A stretch of DNA of 64,000 bases from Thermus tengchongensis (GCF_021462405.1 NZ_JAKEDU010000005.1:76353-140352), one strand, 5' to 3'; counted from the stretch's first letter, positions 50,251-58,845 are shown. Translations and numbers: made by a program. The notes: generated by a model from the letters alone, not told the origin.

Positions 50251-53034
50251 CTACTGTACCCCCTTGAGGGCCCGTTTGAAGAGCTCGGGGGCGAAGGCCT
50301 TGAGGGCCCTTAAAAACCCCGTGGCCCCCCGGGCCCGCCCCGGGATCACGTAGACCGGAACCCCCAGGCGCTCCGCCTCTAGGCGCACGGGCTCGGAGAA
50401 GTCGTGGCCCACATAGCTGGAAACCACCATGAGGCCATGGGCCCTCTCCAGGCGGTTCTGGATCCGCCTTAGGGCCTCCTTGCCCACCCCGGCGGTATCC
50501 GCATCAAACCAGTCCACTTTGAGGCCCCGGGCCTCGAGGAGGGGAACCAGCCGGCTCCTGAGCTGGGTATGCCCGCCCACCACCAGAAGGTGCTCCCCGT
50601 GGAACTGGGGCAAGCCTTCCTCTAAGAGCTCCTCCTTGGTCTCGGGCAGGGCCTTTGGGCTTTCCCCCAAGGCCTCCAGGCCCCGGCTCACCGCCTTAAG
50701 CTCCTCCAGGTAAAGGGAAAGGCTCTCGTCGTGAGGCCTTAGGAAGAGGAGGTTTCTTAAGACCTCCCGGGAAAGGTCCAGGTCCTTTTCCCGATAAAGG
50801 GCTACCTCCAAGGCCTTCTGCCAGTGCTCCGCCGCCTTCCGCCAGTTCCCCTGGCCTTCGTAGTGCTCCGCCAGGTCAAAGAGCACCTCCAGGGCTTGGG
50901 GATCGGCCCTCAGCTCCTCCAGCAAAAGCCGCTCCACCTCCTCCCCCCGCCCCTCGGCATACAGGGCGGCCAAGTACTGCCCCCGCACCTCCGAGGCCTC
51001 GGGACTTTCCCGGAAACCACGGGAAAGCCGGTAGGCCAGGGCCAGAAGCTCCAGGGGGGGCTTTGGCGTGCGGCCCAGGGCCTGGTAGAGAAGGCTAAAG
51101 GCCGCCCAGGGACCCTCCAGCCTCTCCAGAAGGGCAAGGAGCCCCATGAGGTCCTCCTCGGCCACCTCGGAAAGCCCGGCATCCCGGGCCCGGGAGAGAA
51201 GCTCCCTGGCCAAGACCTCCTCTCCCCCCTTCAGGGCCTCCTGGGCCAGCTGGAAAAGGTAGGGGGCAGGGTAGGCCCTTAAGGCATGGGCCCGCTTGTG
51301 GTCCCCCAGGATCTCCTTAAGGGGCCGCCTGAGGGCCCGCTTCACCTGGGCCAGGTGGTGGTAGGCCAGGCCCGCCACCTCCCCTGTTCCCCGATCCGCC
51401 GCCCGTTCCAAAAGGCGTAGGGCTTCCAGGTGGCGCCCCTCCCGTTCCCGGAGCATCCCGAGAAGCAGCAAGGCCTCAGGGATTTCCGCCCGGGCCAAGG
51501 CCTCGGTGAGGTAGGGCTCCACTGGCTTCAAGTCCTCCATGGGCCGCACCTCCAGCGGAGAGCGGACCCTTAGGGCCACCAGGGCAAGCCCCAAAAAGCC
51601 CTCGGCCTCGTCCAGATCCGCAAGCCTCCTGGCATACCGCTCCGCCCGGGCAAAAAGCCCCTGGATCAGGGCCGCCTTCAGGCCAAGCCGGAGCATCTCC
51701 CGGGTCAGTAGGGTTGGGGAAAGGTCCTCCACAAACTCCGCCCGGCGGCTTACCTCCGCCCACTCTCCTTCCCGGGCGAAGCGGCGCATGCGCTCGGTGA
51801 TCCGTTCCAGGGCCTCCCGCACGTACCCTTCCGCCTCGGGCAGGCCCGATTCCACAAACTGCCTGAGGGCGTCCGCATACCGCCCCAGGCTCAGGTAGAC
51901 CCGGCCCAGGTAGATGCGGTACCTTCCTCCCCTCCCCGCCAGGGCCTCGAGGCGGGGCCTGGCCCGCTCGTACTCCCCGAGCTCCACCAGCACCATGGCC
52001 CTTAGGTCCTCCGCCTCCTCGGAAAGGGCCCGCCTTAAGACCTCCTCCGCCTCGGCATAGCGGGAAAGGGCGAAAAGGGCCCGCCCCCTCAGGCAGGCCG
52101 CCTCCCCTTCCACTTCCTCGGGCAGATGGGCCAGCACCTCCGCATACCGCCCTGCGGCCAGAAGCTCCCGCACCTCGGAAAGATCCTCCTGAACCAGAAC
52201 GGGAACCCGCAGGGGTGCCTCCTCAAGCTCCAGGGAAGCTTCCTCGTCCACCGCCAGGGACCAGGCCGCCTCCTTAACCTCCAGTGCCTCGGGCCTTCTC
52301 GCCAGCACCAGAAAGTACTCCCCTTCCCCCACCCGCTCCACCTGGTCAAACCCCAGGTGCTTTAGGCCTTCCTCCACCCCTTCCGGGCTTTTGCCCAGGA
52401 AGGGCCCGTGGCCGTAAATCAAAAGCCCACCGGGCTTCAACAGCCGGGCGAAAAGGGGAAGGCGCTCAAAGAAACCGAAGCGTTTCCAAAAGGAGGGGGC
52501 CTCGAGGCGGCTTTCCAGCTCCTGGTCCACAAAGCCCTCGGGGAACACGGAAAGGAGAAGCAGGGTGTCAAAGGGGGGAAGCTCCGCCTCCTCCGCCCAG
52601 GCCAGGTGCCAGGCCACCTCGGGCACCCGCTTTTTCCCAAGCTCCACGGCCTCCTCCACCCCGTCCAGGGCGTGGAAGGAAAGCTCGGGCCGCTTCCTCT
52701 GCAAATAGCCCACCAAGGCCCCGGTGAAGGCCCCCACCTCCAAAACCTGCCCCTCTAAGCGGGAAGGCACCTCCCGGGCGTAGAACTCCAAAAAGGGCAG
52801 GTGCATGCCGTAGACCAGGGCCTCCCCCTTGGGCACCTTGAGGATCTCCTGGTAGAAACTTCGCACCGCCTCCCTGCCGCCCCCCGAAAGGTAGGCCCGC
52901 CAGGCCTTGAGAACAGGCTCCCGCTTGGCGGGACTTCCCACCCGCTTGGCCAACTCGGCCTCAAAGCGCCCCGGGGAAACCGGCCCCCAGACGCCAAACC
53001 GCTCCTTCAGGTATAGCCTTAGCTCATCAGGCAT
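50251..53034 (-). CDS. Large methyltransferase-fold/TPR/DUF2325 protein
   Basis: The 927-residue protein has, in order, a class I methyltransferase-like fold at about 75-250 (GQVLEVGAFTGALVGYLQRK resembles the SAM loop; LKPGGLLIYGHG resembles strand 5). A Glu-rich linker and about ten TPR-like helical repeats follow at about 275-790 (GRYAEVLAHL, SRYAEAEEVLRRAL, GNWRKAAEHWQKAL). A C-terminal DUF2325-like Rossmann domain lies at about 820-920 (LLVVGGHTQLRSRLVPLLEARG, VVSSYVGHDFSEPVRLEAERLGVPVY). No such combination is known to me, and its substrate is unknown. ATG 53034 follows TAGACT by 8 nt; the open frame further upstream is only repeat DNA. Confidence 0.85.
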   Translation of the reverse strand: MPDELRLYLKERFGVWGPVSPGRFEAELAKRVGSPAKREPVLKAWRAYLSGGGREAVRSFYQEILKVPKGEALVYGMHLPFLEFYAREVPSRLEGQVLEVGAFTGALVGYLQRKRPELSFHALDGVEEAVELGKKRVPEVAWHLAWAEEAELPPFDTLLLLSVFPEGFVDQELESRLEAPSFWKRFGFFERLPLFARLLKPGGLLIYGHGPFLGKSPEGVEEGLKHLGFDQVERVGEGEYFLVLARRPEALEVKEAAWSLAVDEEASLELEEAPLRVPVLVQEDLSEVRELLAAGRYAEVLAHLPEEVEGEAACLRGRALFALSRYAEAEEVLRRALSEEAEDLRAMVLVELGEYERARPRLEALAGRGGRYRIYLGRVYLSLGRYADALRQFVESGLPEAEGYVREALERITERMRRFAREGEWAEVSRRAEFVEDLSPTLLTREMLRLGLKAALIQGLFARAERYARRLADLDEAEGFLGLALVALRVRSPLEVRPMEDLKPVEPYLTEALARAEIPEALLLLGMLREREGRHLEALRLLERAADRGTGEVAGLAYHHLAQVKRALRRPLKEILGDHKRAHALRAYPAPYLFQLAQEALKGGEEVLARELLSRARDAGLSEVAEEDLMGLLALLERLEGPWAAFSLLYQALGRTPKPPLELLALAYRLSRGFRESPEASEVRGQYLAALYAEGRGEEVERLLLEELRADPQALEVLFDLAEHYEGQGNWRKAAEHWQKALEVALYREKDLDLSREVLRNLLFLRPHDESLSLYLEELKAVSRGLEALGESPKALPETKEELLEEGLPQFHGEHLLVVGGHTQLRSRLVPLLEARGLKVDWFDADTAGVGKEALRRIQNRLERAHGLMVVSSYVGHDFSEPVRLEAERLGVPVYVIPGRARGATGFLRALKAFAPELFKRALKGVQ
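50253..50258 (-). promoter_or_regulatory. -10 element of mqnD overlapping the upstream stop codon
   Basis: TACAGT ends 7 nt before ATG 50245. The TAG stop of the TPR gene (50251-50253) shares its final T. Confidence 0.45.
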
Positions 53035-53042
53035 TTGCCGGA

Positions 53043-53072
53043 AGTCTACCAAAAGGAGGGCGGGTTGGTCCA
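53043..53072 (-). promoter_or_regulatory. Promoter of the methyltransferase/TPR gene
   Basis: TGGACC (53067-53072), an 18-bp spacer and TAGACT (53043-53048) end 8 nt before ATG 53034. Confidence 0.5.
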
Positions 53073-53124
53073 GCAGAACCCCCCCGCCCGGGCATAACCC
53101 CAAGCGGGGGGAACCCCAACGGGC

Positions 53125-53227
53125 TAAGTACCCGCACGCAAAGGTTGCCCCATCGGCCAAAGCCGAAGCGGCGTGCTCACAGCCTCTTTGGGGCCCCGTC
53201 GTGGCGCAAGCCACGACGGGGTACTTA
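53125..53227. repeat. Complete copy (C) of the TAAGTACCC repeat
   Basis: The 103-bp element has the same termini and GCAA-capped hairpin as copy B. Its right end TTA (53225-53227) is, on the minus strand, the TAA stop codon of the deoxyhypusine synthase-like gene. It lies between that gene and the TPR-gene promoter. Confidence 0.9.
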
Positions 53228-54247
53228 GGCGGGAACCTCCTCAGCGAAGAGGTCCGCGTAGCGCCGCTTGGCCCGCATGGGAGCCCGGTGATACACGTAG
53301 GAGGCCAGGAGGGGGAAGGCCAGGCTGGCCTCGGCGAAGACCATCTGGGAAAGGGCGGCGTCCACCTTGCCCCAGCTTTGGGCCTCGGAGAGGGTGGAGC
53401 CGGAAAGCCCCCCATCCCGCTCGTCGGCCACGGTGATCTGGATGGCGTACTTGTGCATCTCCACCTGGTGGCCCAAGACCTCCGCGGCCACCACGATGTC
53501 CTGGGCGAAGTTCTTGGGCACCCCGCCCCCCAGCATCACCAGGCCCGTGGTGCCGGCTTTGAGCTTGATCTCGGTGAGCTCGCGGAAGTCGGCCACGGAG
53601 TCGATGGTCACGTGGGCCTTGGGGTTTTTCACCTGGTGGTAGACCAGGCCGAAGCCCGCGGAGGAGTCGGAGAAGGCGGGCACGAAGATGGGCACCCCCT
53701 CCTCGTAAGCGGCCCGGACGATGCTCCCCTCCCCTAGGCCCCTTTCCGCCAAGTAGCGGCCCATGTGCCAGATGAACTCCCGGCTGGAGTAGGGGCGGGG
53801 CTCCAGGGCATCGGCGATCTCGGCGATGGTGTAGTCGGTGTGGCGGAGCTCCTCCTCGTCGATGTAGGTGTCGTAGATGCGGTCGATCCAGAGGCGGCGC
53901 AGGGTTTCGTCATCGGCCTTGGGGTCCCCCTGGTAGTGGCGGTGGCCCAAGGCTTCAAAGAAATCCTGGTCCACAATGTTGGCGCCGGTGGCCACGATGA
54001 CGTCCACCAGGCCTTTGCGGATCAGGTCATGGATGATGAGGCCCTGACCGGCAGAAACCAGGCTCCCCGCCAGGGTGAGGATGACGGTGGCGTCGTCCTC
54101 CAGCATCTTGAGGTAGATCTCCGCCGCCCGGTGGAGGTTCCTCGCCTGGAAGGCGGTCTTGCCCATGGCCTCGAGGATGGGTCCGGCGTCGAAGGCCTTG
54201 ATGTCGATGGGGACCACGGGCGTAGAGAGGAGTTCCTTCTTCTCCAT
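53225..54247 (-). CDS. Deoxyhypusine synthase-family protein
   Basis: The 340-residue protein matches deoxyhypusine synthase: LTLAGSLVSAGQGLIIHDLIRKG near residue 58 (NAD site), VATGANIVDQD, VPIFVPAFSDSSAGFGLVY, VMLGGGVPKNFAQDIV near residue 240, and SEAQSWGKVDAALSQ near residue 305 with the Lys that carries the aminobutyl intermediate. Bacteria lack eIF5A hypusine. Bacterial DHS-like enzymes can be homospermidine synthases, and Thermus makes unusual long and branched polyamines, so a polyamine role is inferred. RBS AAAGGAG precedes ATG 54247. Its stop codon lies in the repeat. Confidence 0.88.
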   Translation of the reverse strand: MEKKELLSTPVVPIDIKAFDAGPILEAMGKTAFQARNLHRAAEIYLKMLEDDATVILTLAGSLVSAGQGLIIHDLIRKGLVDVIVATGANIVDQDFFEALGHRHYQGDPKADDETLRRLWIDRIYDTYIDEEELRHTDYTIAEIADALEPRPYSSREFIWHMGRYLAERGLGEGSIVRAAYEEGVPIFVPAFSDSSAGFGLVYHQVKNPKAHVTIDSVADFRELTEIKLKAGTTGLVMLGGGVPKNFAQDIVVAAEVLGHQVEMHKYAIQITVADERDGGLSGSTLSEAQSWGKVDAALSQMVFAEASLAFPLLASYVYHRAPMRAKRRYADLFAEEVPA

Positions 54248-54309
54248 CCTGCTCCTTTCTACGCGGGGTGGGCGTCGGGCGGCTCCCCCCCTTTGGCGCC
54301 CCCTGCCTT

Positions 54310-54531
54310 TTAGGGCAGGACTTCCAGTATACCACCCCCGGCGATGGGGGGGTAGACCTCGAGGGGGCCCTCCACGGGCTCGTCCAGGCCCACCACCCGC
54401 TCCCCCACCGCCAAAAGCCAAACCTCCTCCAGGGGAATGCCCAGCTTCTCCAGGGCTTCCTTGGGCGTCTTGGCCTCCACCTCCAGGCGCTCCCCAAAGC
54501 GCCTCAGGTCGCCGTGCAGGATCACCTCCAT
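54310..54531 (-). CDS. MoaD/ThiS-like ubiquitin-fold protein with C-terminal extension
   Basis: The 73-residue protein reads MEVILHGDLRRFGERLEVEA, KTPKEALEKLGIP, VWLLAVGERVVGLDEPVEG and LEVYPPIAGGGILEVLP. The YPPIAGG pattern is that of the MoaD/ThiS sulfur-carrier end, but six residues (GILEVLP after the GG pair) follow, so the Gly-Gly is not C-terminal. Either a protease exposes it or it is a MoaD-like scaffold without sulfur-carrier function. ATG 54531 has AAAGGGAGGGG upstream. It is 62 bp from the downstream DHS-like gene. Confidence 0.8.
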   Translation of the reverse strand: MEVILHGDLRRFGERLEVEAKTPKEALEKLGIPLEEVWLLAVGERVVGLDEPVEGPLEVYPPIAGGGILEVLP

Positions 54532-54660
54532 ATGCCCCTCCCTTTGAGGCCCCCGCCGCAGCCCAAGCCGCAACGGGGCCTTCTACCCTTGGCCCCTGGA
54601 CCCTTCCCCCGCTTCTTCCACCGGGGCTCCCACGCGGATAAGGTCCACACGGGGTGGTAT
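54532..54660. other. Intergenic stretch without recognised feature
   Basis: There are 129 bp between the MoaD-like start and repeat copy D. Only the ribosome site (AAAGGGAGGGG, near 54540) is recognisable; I see no good promoter or gene. Confidence 0.5.
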
Positions 54661-54764
54661 TAAGTACCCCCACGCAAAGGTTACCCCATCGGCCAAAGCC
54701 AAAGCGGCTTGCTTATGGGCTCTTTGGGGCCCCCATCGTGGCGCAAGCCACGACGGGGTACTTA
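54661..54764. repeat. Complete copy (D) of the TAAGTACCC repeat
   Basis: The 104-bp element has both TAAGTACCC ends. The hairpin's left arm has ATCGTGGC instead of GTCGTGGC. Its right-end TTA (54762-54764) is the TAA stop of the dehydrogenase gene on the minus strand. Confidence 0.9.
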
Positions 54765-55673
54765 GTACCCCTCCCGCACCACGTTTAAAAGGGGCTCCCC
54801 CCGCAGGTACCGCAGGACCTGCTCCGCCAAAAACCGGGCCGCCCGGCGGTGGAAACCCTGGGAAAGCCCGGCCACATGCGGGGTGATGAGGACTCCAGGA
54901 GCCCGCCAAAGAGAATGGTCGGAAGGCAAAGGCTCAGGGTCGGTGACATCCAAGGCCGCCCGAACCTTCCCCTCCCGTAGCGCCTCGAGGAGGGCTTCTG
55001 TGTCCACCACTGGCCCCCGGCCAGCATTCACCAAAAGGGCTCCCGGCTTCATCCAGGAAAGGAAGTCCCGGCCCACCAGCCCCCGTGTTTCGGGGGTAAG
55101 GGGAAGGAGAACCACCACGGCATCCGCCTGGGGCAGAAGATGCGGGAGGTCCTGAGGAGTGTAGACCCCTGGGCGGGGGCGCCGGGCCACGGGAAGCACC
55201 TCCACCCCAAAGGCCCTAAGCCTCTCCTCCACGGCTCTCCCAATGGAACCGTAGCCCAATAGGAGCACCTTCTTGCCCTCGAGGTCAGCCAGCACCCTGG
55301 GAGCCCAGCGCCCTTCCCCCTGGGCCTGCAAAAAGGCAGGCAGGTCCTTAAGGAGGGCCAAAAGGCCCATCACCACCCACTCCGCCACGGGCACGTCGTG
55401 GATGCCCGAGCCATCGCAAAGCACCACCCCCTCGGGCACAAGGGGCAGGATCCAGTCCACCCCAGCGGACAGGGTCTGGACCACCTTGACCTCCACCTGT
55501 TCCAGCACCCGCCGCACCACCTCCTCCTGGCCGAAAGGAGGCAGGAAGAAGTCCACCGCCTTGGGCCAAGGCTCGTCCAGGTAATCTACTTCCACCTCTT
55601 CGGGTAAAAGGGCAAAGACCTCTTCCCTAAGCCTTGGGCTCAAGATGCGCACGCTAGCCTTCCGGCTGACCAC
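54762..55673 (-). CDS. D-isomer-specific 2-hydroxyacid dehydrogenase family protein
   Basis: The 303-residue protein has the NAD fold VLLLGYGSIGRAVEERLRAFG near residue 135 (GxGxxG), VVVLLPLTPETRGLVGRDFLSWMKPGALLVNAGRGPVVD near residue 190 in order with the catalytic Arg region, DVTDPEPLPSDHSLW with Glu, and ITPHVAGLSQ with the catalytic His. The substrate is undefined: glyoxylate/hydroxypyruvate reductase-like or an uncharacterised 2-ketoacid. The start is GTG 55673, with GGAGGTGATCC 0-10 nt upstream, a near-perfect anti-16S match. It overlaps the acetyltransferase gene by 20 bp. Confidence 0.9.
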   Translation of the reverse strand: MVSRKASVRILSPRLREEVFALLPEEVEVDYLDEPWPKAVDFFLPPFGQEEVVRRVLEQVEVKVVQTLSAGVDWILPLVPEGVVLCDGSGIHDVPVAEWVVMGLLALLKDLPAFLQAQGEGRWAPRVLADLEGKKVLLLGYGSIGRAVEERLRAFGVEVLPVARRPRPGVYTPQDLPHLLPQADAVVVLLPLTPETRGLVGRDFLSWMKPGALLVNAGRGPVVDTEALLEALREGKVRAALDVTDPEPLPSDHSLWRAPGVLITPHVAGLSQGFHRRAARFLAEQVLRYLRGEPLLNVVREGY

Positions 55674-56277
55674 GGATCACCTCCATGTACACATCCTCCC
55701 TTCCCTTAGGCCCCAGGCCCAGGCCCACCTGGCGGAAACCCGCCTTCTCAAAGGCCCGTCTGGCCCTAAGGTTATGGGCAAAGGTGCGGAGCTTTACCCG
55801 CGTAAGCCCCAAGGGACCGAAGGCGTAGGACAAGGCCGCCCGCACCGCCTCCGTGCCGTAGCCCTGGCCCCAGCGGTCCTTCCGCCCGATGAGGATGCCC
55901 AAGGTGGCCTCCTCCGGGGTGAGGTCGTAAAGCTCCAGGGTGCCCAGATACTCTCCCCTCTCGTCCAGGATGACAAAGGCCAGGCGGTCCTTGCGACGCA
56001 TCTCCGCCAGGACGAAGCGCTTGAAAAGCCAGAAGGGGGAGCGCAAGGGGCTCGAGCCATTCCACTCCGCCACCTCGGGGTCACGGAAGGTTTCATAAAG
56101 CCCCTTCCACTCCTCCTCGGTGAGCCCCGCGCTAAAGGGCTTCAGGGTCACGCGGCCATAGCGGGGCCAGCCCAGGGGATCCAAGCCTTGGGGCCGCTCC
56201 ACAGGATCCAGCCTACGCCCGAAGAGCCGGGGCAGGAGCCAAAGCGCAAAGCACCCTTTCCCACGGGCTCCCGGCAT
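55654..56277 (-). CDS. GNAT-family N-acetyltransferase (RimJ/RimL-like)
   Basis: The 207-residue protein has an N-terminal extension of about 45 residues with PRYGRVTLKPF. The GNAT core follows: EEWKGLYETFRDPEVAEWNGSSPLRSP, FVILDERGEYLGTLELYDL, and the acetyl-CoA loop LGILIGRKDRWGQGYGTEAVRAALSYAF (R/Q-x-x-G-x-G/A), then VKLRTFAHNLRARRAFEKAGFRQVG. The pattern is that of ribosomal protein or aminoglycoside-like acetyltransferases; the target is unknown. ATG 56277 directly follows the gdhB stop, so it is coupled to the gdh operon. Confidence 0.88.
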   Translation of the reverse strand: MPGARGKGCFALWLLPRLFGRRLDPVERPQGLDPLGWPRYGRVTLKPFSAGLTEEEWKGLYETFRDPEVAEWNGSSPLRSPFWLFKRFVLAEMRRKDRLAFVILDERGEYLGTLELYDLTPEEATLGILIGRKDRWGQGYGTEAVRAALSYAFGPLGLTRVKLRTFAHNLRARRAFEKAGFRQVGLGLGPKGREDVYMEVIRGQPEG

Positions 56278-57552
56278 CTAGGGGTAAAGGCCCCGGAGGG
56301 CCCGGGCCTCGAGGACCCGGGTGGCGGCCACCACGTAGGCGGCGGTGCGCAAGGGAATCTTCTTCTCCTGGCTCACCTGCCACACCGCCTCAAAGGCGTT
56401 TCTGAGGACCCTCTCCAGGCGGGCGTTGATCTCCTCCTCCGTCCAGAAGTAGGAGTTGAAGTCCTGCACCCACTCGAAATAGCTCACCGTGACGCCCCCG
56501 GCGTTGGCAATGACATCGGGCACCACCAGAACGCCCTTCTCCTGCAGGATGTCGTCCGCGGCGGGAGTGGTGGGACCGTTGGCCCCCTCGGCGATGATCT
56601 TGGCCTGGATGCGCCAGGCGTTTTGCTCGGTAATCTGCTTCTCGAGGGCGGCGGGGATGAGGAACTCCGTGGGTACCGCCCAGAACTCGGGGTTAGGCAA
56701 GGGCTCGGCCTTGGGGTAACCCCGCACCCCCCCGAACTCCGCCACGTGCTTGAGAAGGTCGTAAGGATCTATCCCCGCCTCATTGTAGATGGTGCCCGTG
56801 TGGTCCTGGATGGCGATGATCCGGGCCCCGTGGTCGTGGAAGATGCGGGCGGCAGCGTTCCCCACGTTGCCGAAGCCCTGGAGGGTTACCCGGCTCCCTT
56901 CGATGGGAAGACCGATCTTCTCCGCCGCCGCCCTGGCGGTCACGAACACCCCCCGTCCCGTGGCATCCCGCCGCCCCAGGGAACCCCCTAAGGCGATGGG
57001 CTTCCCCGTCACCACCCCCGGCACCGTGCGGCCCACGTTCATGGAAAAGGTGTCCATCATCCAAGCCATCTCCCGCTCCCCGGTGTTTACATCGGGAGCA
57101 GGAATGTCCCGATCCGGGCCCAGAAGGATCCCGATCTCCGAGGTGTAGCGGCGGGTCAGGCGCTCCAGCTCCCCGGGGGAAAGCTTCTTGGGGTCCACCC
57201 GAATGCCCCCCTTGCCGCCCCCATAGGGCAGGCCCACGGCGGCATTCTTGATGGTCATCCAGGCGGCCAGGGCCATCACCTCGGAAAGGGTCACCTCGGG
57301 GTGGTAGCGCACTCCACCCTTGGCCGGCCCCCGGGCGGTGTTGTGGTGGACCCGGTAACCCTCAAAGTAGGCCACGGTGCCGTCGTCCAGGTGGACGGGC
57401 ACGTCCACGATCAGGACCCGCTTGGGCCTCTTAAGGCTCTCCGCCAAAGGGGCATACCGCCCCAGGTAGGGGACCACCCGGTCCACTTGCTCCACGAAGA
57501 TCTCCCAAGGACCGCCGTCCTTGCCCAGGTAGGAAAGGGGCTCGCTCTTCAT
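56278..57552 (-). CDS. gdhB: Glutamate dehydrogenase catalytic subunit GdhB
   Basis: The enzyme interconverts glutamate and 2-oxoglutarate plus ammonia. In 424 residues it keeps the active-site signature [25 protein letters not shown] in order, with the substrate-binding Lys of GGGKGG, plus [20 protein letters not shown] and the dinucleotide fold [19 protein letters not shown]. In T. thermophilus the GdhB subunit is catalytic and works with regulatory GdhA, giving leucine activation. ATG 57552 has AAGAGGAG upstream. It lies 11 bp downstream of gdhA. Confidence 0.96.
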   Translation of the reverse strand: MKSEPLSYLGKDGGPWEIFVEQVDRVVPYLGRYAPLAESLKRPKRVLIVDVPVHLDDGTVAYFEGYRVHHNTARGPAKGGVRYHPEVTLSEVMALAAWMTIKNAAVGLPYGGGKGGIRVDPKKLSPGELERLTRRYTSEIGILLGPDRDIPAPDVNTGEREMAWMMDTFSMNVGRTVPGVVTGKPIALGGSLGRRDATGRGVFVTARAAAEKIGLPIEGSRVTLQGFGNVGNAAARIFHDHGARIIAIQDHTGTIYNEAGIDPYDLLKHVAEFGGVRGYPKAEPLPNPEFWAVPTEFLIPAALEKQITEQNAWRIQAKIIAEGANGPTTPAADDILQEKGVLVVPDVIANAGGVTVSYFEWVQDFNSYFWTEEEINARLERVLRNAFEAVWQVSQEKKIPLRTAAYVVAATRVLEARALRGLYP

Positions 57553-57563
57553 GGACACTCCTC

Positions 57564-58823
57564 TTAGGGATAGACGCCTCTTAACCGTGTGGCTTCGTTC
57601 ACCCGCTCCAGAGCCAGGGCCATGGCCCCGGTGCGCAGGTCGGTGGAAAGGAGCTCGGCCCGATTGCACACCTCAGCCACCGCCCTGGCCACGCTCTTAG
57701 CGAAGCTTTGCCGTACCTCCTCCTCGCTCCAGAAGAACATGTTGAGGTCCTGCACCCATTCCAAATAACTCGCCAGAAGCCCCCCACCCCCTGTGAGGAG
57801 GTCCGGCACCACCAAGACTTCTTTGCCCAGGAGGTAGGCCTCACCCTCAGGGGTCAGGCCGAAGTTGGCGGCCTCCAACACCACCTTGGCCCGCACCGCC
57901 TTGGCCGTTTCCCCGTCCAAGGCCCCCTCGAGAGCCGCCAGGACCAGGTAGTCCACATCCAAGGCGAAAAGCTCCTCCGGGGCCAGGTCGTAGCGGGGAA
58001 GCTCTCCTGTGGCCTCGTAGTGGCGCAGGACCTCGGCCACCTCGAGGCCCTCTTCCTGGTACATGGCCCCCCGGGCCGTGGATACCGCCACCACCTTCAA
58101 GCCCATTCCCTGGGCATGCAAGGCGAAACTGCCCCCCACCTGGCCGAAGCCCTGCACCGCCACCTTGGCCCCTTCCAGGGGAAGCCCCCGCCGCCGGGCC
58201 AGCTCCTTGAGCACCAGGGCCACCCCGAGCCCCGCGGCGTCGTCCCGGCCCTCCGTGCCCCCAAGGGCGTGGGGCTTGCCCGTCACCACCCCGGGCACGG
58301 TGGAGCCCACGGTCATGGAGTAGGTGTCCATGATCCAGGCCATCACCTGCTGGTCGGTCCCCAGGTCGGGGCCCAAGATGTCGATGTCGGGCCCGATCAG
58401 GTTGACCAGCTCGGCGGTGTAACGGCGCACCAGCCGTTCCAGCTCCCTGCGGGAAAGGAGCCTGGGGTCGGCGGCGATACCCCCCGCAGCCCCGCCAAAG
58501 GGCAGGTCGTAGACCGCGGCCTTCAGGGTCATCCAGGCGGCCAGGCCCGCGGTCTGGCCCAAGGTGACCGAGGGGTGGATCCGCACCCCCCCCTTGGCCG
58601 GCCCCCGGGCGATGTCATGCACCACCCGGTAGCCCTGGAAAACCCGCACCTTGCCGTCATCCATCACCACCGGGAGGGAGACCGTCACCAAGCGCTTGGG
58701 GTGGGCCAGGTACTCCACCGTGGTGGGGTGGACCTGGGCCACCTTCAAGGTCTTCTCCAAACGCGCAAGGAAAGCCTCCCAGAGGCCAGGATCCTCCGGA
58801 GGCCGGTACGCGGGAATGGCCAT
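57564..58823 (-). CDS. gdhA: Glutamate dehydrogenase regulatory subunit GdhA
   Basis: The 419-residue glutamate dehydrogenase paralogue has the whole fold ([35 protein letters not shown]), but the catalytic signature reads [15 protein letters not shown], where GGGKGG in GdhB has the active-site Lys. The Lys-to-Ala change explains why this subunit acts as a leucine-sensing regulatory partner of GdhB rather than as an enzyme. TATAAT (58840-58845) lies 16 nt upstream of ATG 58823 and no strong ribosome site is visible. First gene of gdhA-gdhB-GNAT-dehydrogenase. Confidence 0.93.
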   Translation of the reverse strand: MAIPAYRPPEDPGLWEAFLARLEKTLKVAQVHPTTVEYLAHPKRLVTVSLPVVMDDGKVRVFQGYRVVHDIARGPAKGGVRIHPSVTLGQTAGLAAWMTLKAAVYDLPFGGAAGGIAADPRLLSRRELERLVRRYTAELVNLIGPDIDILGPDLGTDQQVMAWIMDTYSMTVGSTVPGVVTGKPHALGGTEGRDDAAGLGVALVLKELARRRGLPLEGAKVAVQGFGQVGGSFALHAQGMGLKVVAVSTARGAMYQEEGLEVAEVLRHYEATGELPRYDLAPEELFALDVDYLVLAALEGALDGETAKAVRAKVVLEAANFGLTPEGEAYLLGKEVLVVPDLLTGGGGLLASYLEWVQDLNMFFWSEEEVRQSFAKSVARAVAEVCNRAELLSTDLRTGAMALALERVNEATRLRGVYP

Positions 58824-58839
58824 AGCATCACCGAGGGGG

Positions 58840-58845
58840 ATTATA
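58840..58845 (-). promoter_or_regulatory. -10 element of the gdhA-gdhB operon
   Basis: Consensus TATAAT lies 16 nt before ATG 58823, so the mRNA has a very short leader. Confidence 0.55.

Noticed and set aside
53035-53415. 5' extension of the large TPR gene through repeat copy C
   Set aside because: The open frame is due to repeat sequence and antisense codons. A -10 and ATG at 53034 give a sensible start.
54248-54673. Upstream extension of the deoxyhypusine synthase-like frame
   Set aside because: It lies over the MoaD-like gene in another frame and lacks similarity to the family; ATG 54247 has a ribosome site.
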